Shown: in pieces, positions 26,196-32,914 of the stretch
Numbering within the stretch: position 1 is the stretch's first letter
Layout of the letters: every line of letters starts with the position of its first letter
DNA from: Thermoproteota archaeon
GTDB taxonomy: Archaea; Korarchaeota; Korarchaeia; Korarchaeales; Korarchaeaceae
Direction: 5' to 3'
Assembly (NCBI GenBank): GCA_030130125.1
Contig: JARZZM010000051.1
Coordinates: forward strand, 1-32,914
Length of the DNA stretch: 32,914 nt
The notes under the pieces: generated by a model
Database searches by the model: none
The model's input: the letters and a program-made list of their open reading frames with translations, nothing else
Told to the model about the DNA's origin: nothing
Made by a program: the position numbers and the translations under genes

Positions 26196-26233
26196 CAAAT
26201 CCTTAGTAGAGGTAGATATCTTCTAAGGATTTG
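26196..26233. repeat. 11-base-pair perfect inverted repeat after nop10
   Basis: CAAATCCTTAG (26196-26206) and CTAAGGATTTG (26223-26233) pair perfectly around a 16-base loop. On the minus strand this hairpin comes about 43 bases after the nop10 stop, at the end of the long replication-translation operon, so it may protect or define the 3' end of the mRNA. It is not followed by a clear T-run. Confidence 0.6.
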
Positions 26234-26275
26234 CGAATTCGTGAAATTACTTGCTTGACTCGGAAGTTAGTATCC

Positions 26276-26398
26276 TTATAAGATATGTAAAAATTTTGGA
26301 ATTTTTGGGTGAGGATCAGCAGTCTCTGTACCGCAGAGGGGGCATCTGCTTTTGAAAGTGTATCTCCAGCAACGAGGGCACCTCTTCATCCTTGGCAT
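26276..26398 (-). CDS. nop10: H/ACA RNP protein Nop10, short or frameshifted
   Basis: This is a 40-residue reading frame with the Nop10 zinc-ribbon signature CPRCWRYTFKSRCPLCG (Cys7, Cys10, Cys19, Cys22) followed by T-x-T and PHP. Nop10 binds the pseudouridine synthase Cbf5 in H/ACA RNPs. Position supports the call: archaeal operons commonly run L44e-S27e-aIF2alpha-Nop10, and this lies 102 bases after aIF2-alpha. Odd points: Trp11 replaces the usual Gly in CxxCG, and the conserved C-terminal tail after HP is missing. Removing one A from the A5 run in the His30-Pro31 region continues the frame as PHPKFQNFYISYK to 26203, giving 64 residues, nearer the usual length of about 60. A sequencing error, a frameshift mutation or true divergence could explain this. 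Start ATG has GGGGGAT upstream. Confidence 0.72.
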   Translation of the reverse strand: MPRMKRCPRCWRYTFKSRCPLCGTETADPHPKIPKFLHIL

Positions 26399-26500
26399 GG
26401 ATTATCCCCCACACTGACTTACTAAGATCTTAACCCTTTCTAACTCAATAAATTTTTTAGATGAGAATAAATTTAGTGAGAACATAGCGATAGGGACCGC

Positions 26501-27310
26501 TCAGGATAACCTCCTTCTGTACTCCTTCTCCTCCACCACCTCAAATATTTCCGTATCTCCAAGATCCTTAGAGATCGATTTCAGGATGAGAGTAGACATC
26601 CTCCTAACGAGCTTGGGATCTTGGGATTTGACTGAAATCACATATCTAGGAGCCCCAGCCGTGTATATATCGACTTCAACCCCCTCAGTTTTAGGCGTAG
26701 ATAACCCTCTCATTAATGACTTACGTATTCTCTCGACTCCATCGTAAGCAAATGAGACGAGCCTGACCACAATGTTCTTTACGTATATCGGTGGCCTAAT
26801 CTGAACCTTTACTATCTCTTCCAGTTTCTCCGAGAGTTTTTGATTTAAGCCAGCTTTAAGTAATGGGTCTAGTCCCTCGTATAGAACATCCTCTAAAGCC
26901 TCCATAGGGTTCTTGTAGTAATCAGCTAATTTTCCCCAAGATTCCTTGGCAACGGCTTCAGGATCTTGGAATCCCGCTCTCTGAGCAGCTATCTTCAGGA
27001 GAGAGATTACTCTCACCCTTTCTTTCCATTCTTCTAATTTTCTCTTCTTCTGCTCCTCACTGACGTATCTAAGAGAGAGATCTACTTGACCTAACTTTCT
27101 ATTCGCTCTTATAACTCTGCCTACTATTTTATCTCCTTCCTTGACGAAATCCCTGATATCTTTTATCCTCCCCGAGGCCACATGACTTCGGGGGATGTAT
27201 GCTTCGAGCCCCTCATATTCATCCAGTTCGACTATGACCCCATGGTCCTCGACTCTCTTTACTGTGCCGACAACAAGTTCGTTCCTCCTCGGAAAGGCCT
27301 TGTAGCTCAC
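26501..27310 (-). CDS. eif2a: Translation initiation factor aIF2 subunit alpha
   Basis: aIF2-alpha is part of the trimeric factor that delivers initiator tRNA to the small ribosomal subunit. The 269-residue protein has an N-terminal S1/OB domain (ELVVGTVKRVEDHGVIVELD ... VKEGDKIVGRVIRANRKLGQ), the helical middle domain (about 88-170) and the C-terminal alpha/beta domain (VEVDIYTAGAPRYVISVKSQ). The KRKLEEW and YVSEEQKK phrases are typical. The GTG start at 27310 overlaps the S27e stop by 4 bases (GTGA), with no clear separate ribosome binding site, so translation is coupled. nop10 follows. Confidence 0.96.
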   Translation of the reverse strand: MSYKAFPRRNELVVGTVKRVEDHGVIVELDEYEGLEAYIPRSHVASGRIKDIRDFVKEGDKIVGRVIRANRKLGQVDLSLRYVSEEQKKRKLEEWKERVRVISLLKIAAQRAGFQDPEAVAKESWGKLADYYKNPMEALEDVLYEGLDPLLKAGLNQKLSEKLEEIVKVQIRPPIYVKNIVVRLVSFAYDGVERIRKSLMRGLSTPKTEGVEVDIYTAGAPRYVISVKSQDPKLVRRMSTLILKSISKDLGDTEIFEVVEEKEYRRRLS

Positions 27311-27513
27311 TCTCTCACTCTACCCAGATATTCAATGACCGTCGCTAGGATCTCGGCCTTGCCGCCCCTAGGTCTGGCCAGTACCTCGTCGCACACGTGG
27401 CACGTGACCTCTCTGGAGGCGTGGGAGAAGATTATCTGCTCGTTACCGCACTTAGGGCACCTAACCCTGACGAAGTAACTCTTGGGGAGGGGTATCAGTT
27501 CCATCCTACCCAT
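27307..27513 (-). CDS. rps27e: Small ribosomal subunit protein S27e
   Basis: This is a 68-residue zinc-ribbon ribosomal protein. The ribbon is CPKCGNEQIIFSHASREVTCHVC, with four cysteines in two CxxC pairs, preceded by the family's LIPLPKSYFVRVR. I chose the ATG at 27513 because GAGGTG lies about 5-6 bases upstream; a GTG at 27522 overlaps that site, and an ATG at 27504 is possible. Normal length for the family. It sits between L44e and aIF2-alpha in the conserved order, with a 4-base overlap to the latter. Confidence 0.94.
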   Translation of the reverse strand: MGRMELIPLPKSYFVRVRCPKCGNEQIIFSHASREVTCHVCDEVLARPRGGKAEILATVIEYLGRVRE

Positions 27514-27524
27514 GAACACCACCT

Positions 27525-27803
27525 CTACCTCTTTATCTCCACCCTAGCTAGCCTCCCTAGGTTCCTCATCACCTTCCTGCCGCACTCCTCGCATGTGAGT
27601 ATGAGAAGCACTTTCTTGGTAGTTTTAGCCTTCCTCCTCAGCTTGCCTCTGGGCTCTCCTCCGTAACCCCTCCTCTTTCTCTCAAGCTGTCTCTGACCCC
27701 ACGACATCGTCCGTGCCTTGCCCTGCTTGTACAGGGAGACCTTGTGCTTGGTATGCTTGCCGCATCTGGGGCAGTACGTGTTGATCTCTGCAGGAACCTT
27801 CAT
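27525..27803 (-). CDS. rpl44e: Large ribosomal subunit protein L44e
   Basis: This 92-residue basic ribosomal protein opens with MKVPAEINTYCPRCGKHTKH and has a second cysteine pair in LTCEECGRK, together binding zinc. The KARTMSWGQRQLERKRRGYGG segment is strongly conserved in the family. Length is normal. Its ATG overlaps the GINS stop codon (ATGA), linking a ribosomal gene directly to a replication gene. S27e follows in the same operon. Confidence 0.96.
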   Translation of the reverse strand: MKVPAEINTYCPRCGKHTKHKVSLYKQGKARTMSWGQRQLERKRRGYGGEPRGKLRRKAKTTKKVLLILTCEECGRKVMRNLGRLARVEIKR

Positions 27804-28300
27804 TCCTCGACCACCTCAACAACTCCCTTCTTTTTCAAGGCCGACGCATTCTCCGAGGGAATGAATGCGATGTCACCCTCGGAGAACGGTCCGTAGACCT
27901 TCATGTCTACACCAACGAATCTGGCCACGGGAGTTTTAAACGTTACTAATACCCTCTCGACCTCATCACTCAGGGGGGCGAAAACCCTTCCCTCCTCGGT
28001 TTCCTCCTCGGCCTCGACTTTTTCGGCTCCATGAACAGATCTTTTGATCTCTTCTGAGATTATTCCTCCATAGAGAGCTCTCTTGAATGTTTTAGAGATG
28101 GACAGCGCGTTTTCCATCTCTATTCGCAGATCTCTGATCACCTCGGCAGCCTTGAGGTATATCCTACCCTCCAATCCCTCCGGTAGGTTCGTCAATAACT
28201 CCTCTTCGGCCGACCTGAGCCGGTCGATTAAGGAATCATCAACTCGGCCCTCAGCCAGCGAGATGAGAACCTCCCTTATCACATCCTTGTATTTTGCCAT
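27800..28300 (-). CDS. gins51: GINS complex protein, Gins51 (Gins15) type
   Basis: GINS is part of the replicative helicase complex with MCM and the Cdc45/RecJ-like protein. The 166-residue protein has an alpha-helical A domain (about 1-90), an acidic linker (VEAEEETEEGR) and a C-terminal beta B domain (about 116-164) containing FVGVDMKVYGPF and IPSENASALKKKGVVEVV. The order A then B is that of Gins51. The ATG at 28300 has only a weak GGTAG nearby; a possible internal promoter overlaps the PriS stop. Placement between PriS and L44e is the known archaeal arrangement. Confidence 0.9.
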   Translation of the reverse strand: MAKYKDVIREVLISLAEGRVDDSLIDRLRSAEEELLTNLPEGLEGRIYLKAAEVIRDLRIEMENALSISKTFKRALYGGIISEEIKRSVHGAEKVEAEEETEEGRVFAPLSDEVERVLVTFKTPVARFVGVDMKVYGPFSEGDIAFIPSENASALKKKGVVEVVEE

Positions 28301-28324
28301 CTACCGGTAGGATGGGTACGCGAC

Positions 28325-28334
28325 CATAATTAAT
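28325..28334 (-). promoter_or_regulatory. Possible internal promoter before the GINS gene
   Basis: ATTAATTATG on the minus strand overlaps the PriS stop codon and is centred about 30 bases before the GINS ATG. It could let the GINS-L44e-S27e-aIF2alpha-Nop10 half be transcribed apart from the upstream replication genes. It is a prediction from spacing only. Confidence 0.35.
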
Positions 28335-29484
28335 GATTGAGTGGCTCCGCCCTCCCCCTCAAGATAACGAATGCCGCCGCGAAACCGGGCAGCTGAACCT
28401 CCTCACCCGGCGAATATGGCCCGAAAGCCTCATCTTTCAATCTGAATGCGGGGACGGGCATCTTCACTCGGACTTTGATCTCCGGCTCTGAGGGCAGGCC
28501 AACTGCGTCTTTGAACGGATTGAAGACCTCATACTCATCTAAGGAGAGTCGTAAAGCCCTGAATCCGGTCTTACCGTGGACGCTGTTTGGTATCCTAGTC
28601 AGCCTCCCCGTGTCCATGGTGACCATCCAGTCGATTCTCGCACCGGAACTCTGAGCCGACTCCTTTAGAAGGTTGAGGAGTCGCTTCCTCTCCCTAGAGC
28701 CGAGTTTGATCCCCATACCCTTGGAGAGGAGGAGTACTTTCTCCCTTATGGAAGGAGCTAGTTTCACGTGAGCACTCAACAGGTGTTCTAGGGCCCTCCT
28801 AGCGATACTGCTCCTCAGGTCCAGTCGCACGAGCCCCCTCTCTACCATGAAGAGGAAGGTTGGATCGAAGCCCCTACCCATCGCGTAGAAGGCGACTTCC
28901 CTCCTTCCCTCCTTGGATAGAGTGGTCAGTTTTCCCTCCGAGACCCTGACGTGGAAACCCCTGTTTCCTGTGTATGAGACCGCTATCTCGTCCAAGGAGG
29001 CGCCGAGGTCCTCAGACAGCACCTCTATGAGCTTCCCCACTTCCTTCTTAGTGAGAGATATACATCTCTCGTTGAGCCAGTGGTTGACCTCCATCCTCTT
29101 GGACCCGCATTTCGGACACTTACCTGGCGGAATACCCTTTCCACTGAGGCCGCAATTCTTGCACCTCCATATGGATTCCCTCTCGCACTCCTCGTCCTTG
29201 AAGTCCGTGGAGTCTATATCAAAGAGGAGTTCTGCCCTTATGGGCTCCTTCTCGGCCATTGGAGCCGTCGGGTTCCTGTAAAGGGAGACAGAGTAGTAGG
29301 CGTGCATAGGCGGGTTGTCAATTAGGTACTTCCTGAGCTCCGAGAGATCCCTAAAGGATATGTGCCTCCTGACCTTCCCCTCGAAGTCCCTAAACATGAA
29401 CTCCCTGAGAGGTACATCCGAAACGTATATGGTGCTAGCCATGCTCCTGTAATACCTAGCGAAGAGTTTCTCGAGTTCCCTCAA
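28330..29484 (-). CDS. priS: DNA primase catalytic subunit PriS
   Basis: PriS synthesises primers as the catalytic half of archaeal primase. The 384-residue protein has the catalytic Asp pair in LLFDIDSTD (Asp89, Asp91), a zinc-binding region with Cys100, Cys108, Cys111, Cys123 and Cys126, the GNRGFHV nucleotide-binding motif and the third metal Asp in MDTGRLTRIPNSVHGKTG (Asp291). Residues 334-384 form an extra tail (FGPYSPGEEVQLP) resembling the GINS B domain. TTG at 29484 overlaps the PriL stop (TTGA) and has GGAGGG 7 bases upstream. Confidence 0.95.
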   Translation of the reverse strand: MRELEKLFARYYRSMASTIYVSDVPLREFMFRDFEGKVRRHISFRDLSELRKYLIDNPPMHAYYSVSLYRNPTAPMAEKEPIRAELLFDIDSTDFKDEECERESIWRCKNCGLSGKGIPPGKCPKCGSKRMEVNHWLNERCISLTKKEVGKLIEVLSEDLGASLDEIAVSYTGNRGFHVRVSEGKLTTLSKEGRREVAFYAMGRGFDPTFLFMVERGLVRLDLRSSIARRALEHLLSAHVKLAPSIREKVLLLSKGMGIKLGSRERKRLLNLLKESAQSSGARIDWMVTMDTGRLTRIPNSVHGKTGFRALRLSLDEYEVFNPFKDAVGLPSEPEIKVRVKMPVPAFRLKDEAFGPYSPGEEVQLPGFAAAFVILRGRAEPLNH

Positions 29485-30410
29485 TCAAAACCCTCCAGCA
29501 TGTATCTCCTTCCGCAGTCACTGGGACACAGACCCCAGTTCTTCATAGTCTCGCAGCTAGGGGGTTTATACTTCCTCTTGGCTATGTGGGAGATTTGGGA
29601 GGAGGCTATCCTCTCGTTGAAGTCCGGCACACTCCTGAACAGGTCCAGCACCTGTTCCTCTGACCAGCCCACATTGAGTAAGAAGGCCGTCAGGGCGAAC
29701 CTGGCTTGGTGAGTCAGGTTCTCTCCCCTCCTGAGTTTGGATATGAGCTCCCTTATGCAGGGCGGGAAGTCTCCTTTCCTAGGTCTCTTGAACCTCTTCT
29801 TCATCCTCTTGGCGAACATATCTGAGATCTCCCTAGCTATCTCCTCCAGCGGATCGGGCAGCTCTATTCTAGGGGTTTCCATTATCCTCAACTTCACATA
29901 CTCAGAGATCAGCCTCCTCAAATCTCTCTCATTTACGAGGACATACCCCTTCCTCACCACACGATTGACGAGCCTCCACTTCGGCCCGCCTATACCTGCA
30001 CAGCCGTTAGAGTAGCTGATCACATCGACCCAGAGTCCATCACTAAGCCTGAACTCGAAACCGAACGTCCCCCTAGCCAAGTCTATCAGTTTCTCCGTGG
30101 ATAAGCGTTCAGACAGTTCCATGAACCTCTTGGCCTCGTAGTTGGCCAATCTGCTGAGCATCGATCTCCCTACTCTGGAGGCTATTAGCTTAGCCGCGAC
30201 GAAGGCGTATACCTCGTTCACTGGATTTGTCATGTCTGGGTAGAGGATCCTTCCCTCGATGGCCCTGATCAGCCTCTCTCTAGCGAGCCTCCTGGCGTTC
30301 TCCAGCAAGGGGTCGAAGGCCAAGTCATCCAGCGTCAAACCCTGCTCTTCTAGAAGGGCTGCAGCCTCCCTTGAAAAAGGGGCGATGAGAAGGATCTCCC
30401 CTTCCCTCAT
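29481..30410 (-). CDS. priL: DNA primase large subunit PriL
   Basis: PriL is the regulatory partner of PriS, with a 4Fe-4S domain needed for initiation. The 309-residue protein has a helical N-domain and a C-terminal Fe-S domain with four cysteines: Cys218 (FPPCIREL), Cys286 (KPPSCETM), Cys295 and Cys299 (LCPSDCG). The spacing is typical. The ATG at 30410 lies 4 bases after the PCNA stop, with AGGTA just upstream overlapping the PCNA end. It precedes PriS with a 4-base overlap, so the two subunits are made from coupled reading frames. Confidence 0.93.
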   Translation of the reverse strand: MREGEILLIAPFSREAAALLEEQGLTLDDLAFDPLLENARRLARERLIRAIEGRILYPDMTNPVNEVYAFVAAKLIASRVGRSMLSRLANYEAKRFMELSERLSTEKLIDLARGTFGFEFRLSDGLWVDVISYSNGCAGIGGPKWRLVNRVVRKGYVLVNERDLRRLISEYVKLRIMETPRIELPDPLEEIAREISDMFAKRMKKRFKRPRKGDFPPCIRELISKLRRGENLTHQARFALTAFLLNVGWSEEQVLDLFRSVPDFNERIASSQISHIAKRKYKPPSCETMKNWGLCPSDCGRRYMLEGFD

Positions 30411-30414
30411 CTGA

Positions 30415-31167
30415 TCATACCTGTAGGTGGGCTAAGTAGTAGGTTATGCCTGCCCCCTCTATGCCTCCGAGGGGGTATGTGAGTTTGAGAGGGGCCTGCG
30501 TCTTCAATTCCAAATCAGCCTCCTCGGAGATCTTCGCTGGTTTCGTCATCTTCTCCAAGTAGGCCATGTTGTAAACGCTCTTAGAGGGTTCCTCAGCCCA
30601 CACATCTATCAGGGCCCTATCCTCCTTAGAGATGGATATTGTAGCCTTTCCCTTGTCGCTCTCGGCCCTGAATTCTACCTTCTCGCCGTCTATGTAGATC
30701 TCAACGTCGGATCCTATTATCTTCAGGTCCTTTATGGCATTTGGTATCACGTCGCTGTCTAACCTCGCCTTGGCTTTGTAGTCCACCTTTATCGTCTTGA
30801 ACTCGAATGGAGTCCCAGCCAGCAGGGGCAGCTCGAAGGTCTTCCTGTATCCATCGGTAGCGGTAACCTTCATCAGGGACTCGGTGAACTCCAGCTCCAC
30901 CCTCTCCTTGGCCTTCACCCTCTTAAGTATCTTGGAGAGGTCGGTGAAGTTTATCCCGTAGAAGTTGGACTGATCCACCTCAAAGTCTATGAAATATGTT
31001 CTAGGAAGTATCAGCTGGATCATGGCGGTTTTCGAGGGATCCAAGGCCTGAAGGCCCATGCCCTCCTCCGGATCCAGCTTAATGGAGGCCTCGCCCACTA
31101 GGGATTCAACCGCGTCAACTATGGCCTTGAGGGTACTGGCCTCCTCGAAGACCACTCTATTCACCAT
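30415..31167 (-). CDS. pcn: Sliding clamp PCNA
   Basis: PCNA is the ring-shaped processivity clamp for PolD and other DNA enzymes. The 250-residue protein has the two clamp domains joined by an interdomain connector region (about 115-130) and the typical GLQALDPSKTAMIQLILP and the C-terminal APLKLTYPLGG ... ITYYLAHLQV. A single pcn gene here suggests a homotrimer, though other copies may lie elsewhere. I chose the ATG at 31167, preceded by AGGTGGT at a good distance, over an in-frame GTG at 31176 inside that site. It overlaps the OB-fold gene by 11 bases. Confidence 0.95.
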   Translation of the reverse strand: MVNRVVFEEASTLKAIVDAVESLVGEASIKLDPEEGMGLQALDPSKTAMIQLILPRTYFIDFEVDQSNFYGINFTDLSKILKRVKAKERVELEFTESLMKVTATDGYRKTFELPLLAGTPFEFKTIKVDYKAKARLDSDVIPNAIKDLKIIGSDVEIYIDGEKVEFRAESDKGKATISISKEDRALIDVWAEEPSKSVYNMAYLEKMTKPAKISEEADLELKTQAPLKLTYPLGGIEGAGITYYLAHLQV

Positions 31168-31486
31168 CCCTACCACCTTTCAATTTTCTCTCCACTTCTC
31201 GCCTTACCTCATCCACGTCCCTGAGCAAACTTATATCTATTCCTGATATGTCGGCAATTGCGTATCCCTGCAGCTCTTTGAAATCCTCCGAGGACGTGAT
31301 CACTGAACCCACCACCAGCACTATGTCCTTGGGCTTGAAGTCGGAGGCCCTATCGTAATACACCCTAGCTCGGGATGTACCATCATCCAAGATCAGGTAA
31401 TTCTCTATCACGTTTATGACCACACCTATTATGGCCACCTCGCCTTCCCTAACCTCCCTTATCCTGACCCACTTCAAGTGGAGCAT
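31157..31486 (-). CDS. Small OB-fold protein between PolD and PCNA genes
   Basis: This 109-residue protein reads as one OB-fold: strands in EVAIIGVVINVIENYLILDD, DGTSRARVYY and KDIVLVVGSVI, then a charged C-terminal helix (LLRDVDEVRREVERKLKGG). This is the style of RPA/Stn1-like single-OB or tRNA_anti nucleic-acid-binding proteins. I cannot name a family. Placement between PolD DP2 (stop 5 bases upstream) and PCNA (11-base overlap) suggests a replication role: a small single-strand binding or PolD/PCNA accessory factor. GGGAGG touches the ATG at 31486, so a TTG three codons later at 31477 may be the real start. Confidence 0.7.
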   Translation of the reverse strand: MLHLKWVRIREVREGEVAIIGVVINVIENYLILDDGTSRARVYYDRASDFKPKDIVLVVGSVITSSEDFKELQGYAIADISGIDISLLRDVDEVRREVERKLKGGRDGE

Positions 31487-31491
31487 CCTCC

Positions 31492-32914
31492 CTACAGGAA
31501 ATCCACGAGTTTCCTAGCGATGGGCCTATCCTTGTTCCCCTCTTTCCTCTTCCCTTTTCTGTTCCTTGAATGCTCCAGCTCAGTATCAGGGGTCTTCTCA
31601 CCCAGAACGGATTCAAGTGTGTTGAAAGAGCCTGTGTCCTCTTCCTCCCTGAAGAGGGACCTAGCCTCGGCCTCCAGCACCTTTATCCTCTGGGACAGGT
31701 ACCCTTCAATTCCGTACTCGCGCATGAGTGATAGTGTGGGCTCCAAGTACTTCAGCACCGTTCCCTTGTGCACGGTGAGCTGCACGGGCCCACCGCACAC
31801 GAGGCATTTGCCCGAGAGCGGCGGCCTCCTGTACTTGGCATTGCACTTGGTGCACCTGAACGTCTGCTGGCCGAACTTCCTCAGGTTGCCCACTATGTCC
31901 CTTATGAAGTGGGAGGAGATGGCTCTCGAGAGGGCGTCCATCTTATCCACAGCCTTTATCCTCTCTTCTAGGGAGAAATGAGCCCTCATCTTATCCTCCA
32001 TCTTGTTCAGCTTCCTATACATCGTCTGGAGTGGTCCACCATAAACGTGAGAGGTGGGTACGGAGTACCCAATTTCTGGGTACTTGACGCCCCTCGCGAG
32101 CTCGGTCTCCACCGTCGGCACCAAGTCCTTCAGCTTGCCTGGATCCTCGTACCTGTAGGTGGCCTCGTAAAATGCTGAGGGCAGGGAGGTCGCCACCTCC
32201 ATGTTGTACACCTCGTCGTCTATGTACTCCGGATCCACCCTAGTCACCATCAAGAGGGGAGCATCTTCCCTTCCTCCCGGAGTGGAGGGCAGGAAGTCTT
32301 GGGAGAAGTTGATGAGCCCGTCTAGGGCGAGCATTATGGAGTCCTCATCCCCGTCGATGTTTCTCCTCTTGGCGGCGTGGAGGAAGGGGTGGGCATAGAG
32401 AACATCCGCGTCGGTGAATCCAATTATCCGGGCGACATTAGCCACGAACGTGTGGGGTGAGATCGTCAGGACCAGGTGCCCCACCAAATCCTCCTCGCTC
32501 TCCAAGTTGTAGAAGGATTCCAAGCCATACACCCTCTCCAAGAGCTCGTCCACGTATTTGGAGACCCTGAACAGGTACTTCGCAGCCTCCCTAGGTATTA
32601 TCACGTCCTGCACCTTCAGCACCAAGATCTGATCCTCGCTCACCAATTCATCCCCGCGGATGTCGTGGGTGTAGCCCAGCTCCCTCAGCTTCGAGATGGG
32701 GACCCCCGCTTCCTTGGGCTTGAAGTGGGTAAGCGCTGCGTTAACCGCGTCGAATCTTATCGTTCCGTCCTTGAATACGTAGAGGTCGTACTTACCCCTC
32801 AAAATGCCCTTCTCTATCAGCTCGGGTGATTTGGATCCGCTAGTCAGCCCCTTAACACCTTTAACCTTTTTTAGGAGTTCTGCGGGCTCTCTCAGGTTGG
32901 AGAGGGCTCTATCC
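31492..32914 (-). CDS. polC: DNA polymerase D large subunit DP2, C-terminal part
   Basis: DP2 is the catalytic subunit of archaeal family D DNA polymerase. About 473 residues are visible; the frame is open to the window edge, so the N-terminal portion (DP2 is usually over 1,000 residues) lies outside. The catalytic acidic cluster is in AAKRRNIDGDEDS, followed by the conserved SQDFLPSTPGG and VTRVDPEYIDDEVYNMEV. A zinc ribbon with two cysteine pairs (CTKC, CLVC) lies near the C-terminus. The last residues, ARKLVDFL, fit a degenerate PCNA-interacting peptide. It heads the visible part of the replication-translation operon. Confidence 0.95.
   Translation of the reverse strand, partial: DRALSNLREPAELLKKVKGVKGLTSGSKSPELIEKGILRGKYDLYVFKDGTIRFDAVNAALTHFKPKEAGVPISKLRELGYTHDIRGDELVSEDQILVLKVQDVIIPREAAKYLFRVSKYVDELLERVYGLESFYNLESEEDLVGHLVLTISPHTFVANVARIIGFTDADVLYAHPFLHAAKRRNIDGDEDSIMLALDGLINFSQDFLPSTPGGREDAPLLMVTRVDPEYIDDEVYNMEVATSLPSAFYEATYRYEDPGKLKDLVPTVETELARGVKYPEIGYSVPTSHVYGGPLQTMYRKLNKMEDKMRAHFSLEERIKAVDKMDALSRAISSHFIRDIVGNLRKFGQQTFRCTKCNAKYRRPPLSGKCLVCGGPVQLTVHKGTVLKYLEPTLSLMREYGIEGYLSQRIKVLEAEARSLFREEEDTGSFNTLESVLGEKTPDTELEHSRNRKGKRKEGNKDRPIARKLVDFL

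Overview
The window is dense thermophile-style archaeal DNA. The archaeal signs are a family D DNA polymerase large subunit, PCNA, PriS/PriL primase, a GINS protein, ribosomal proteins L44e, S27e and P1, aIF2-alpha, Nop10, archaeal-type AlaRS, an S-layer protein, TATA boxes about 25 bases before several starts, leaderless genes, frequent TTG/GTG starts and GGAGGTGAT-type ribosome binding sites. PolD together with this gene style would fit a TACK-type lineage such as Korarchaeota, but this is an impression from gene content, not a placement. I see no CRISPR array, insertion sequence, integrase or rRNA.

Layout. 1-2143 (+): the end of a TauE/SafE permease, a DUF1634 membrane protein and an MFS transporter. 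2094-5603: adenylate kinase (-), an M20 metallopeptidase (+), an HTH/zinc-ribbon regulator (-), a 5-formyl-THF cyclo-ligase-like protein (+) and an Lrp/AsnC regulator (-). 5641-7970 (-): feoA-feoB iron uptake operon with a near-consensus DtxR/IdeR-type iron box over its predicted transcription start. 8027-11443 (-): a GTPBP1-like GTPase and an XPB-like helicase. 11553-12551 (+): a D-2-hydroxyacid dehydrogenase. 12529-17298 (-): ribosomal P1, alaS, a DUF434-type protein and an MtnA-like isomerase.

17345-25736 is a cell-envelope block. It holds two large secreted proteins with beta-sandwich-rich ectodomains and a C-terminal membrane anchor (one also carries an alpha/alpha toroid), a small anchored protein, and an S-layer protein with no membrane anchor. 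A tRNA-Arg(TCT) gene lies inside the block. The S-layer gene has its own promoter, a short leader with a perfect hairpin and a strong ribosome binding site.

25737-26275 is an AT-rich stretch with few genes. 26276-32914 (-) is a continuous replication-translation supercluster read in the order PolD DP2, small OB-fold protein, PCNA, PriL, PriS, GINS, L44e, S27e, aIF2-alpha, Nop10. Most junctions overlap by 4 bases. The nop10 gene is very short, was found only by reading the intergenic DNA, and appears to be truncated by a frameshift in an A-run.

The most interesting points are the aberrant nop10, the GINS-B-like tail on PriS beside the GINS gene, the uncharacterised OB-fold protein between PolD and PCNA, the iron box at feoAB, and the possible two-component S-layer/anchor locus.
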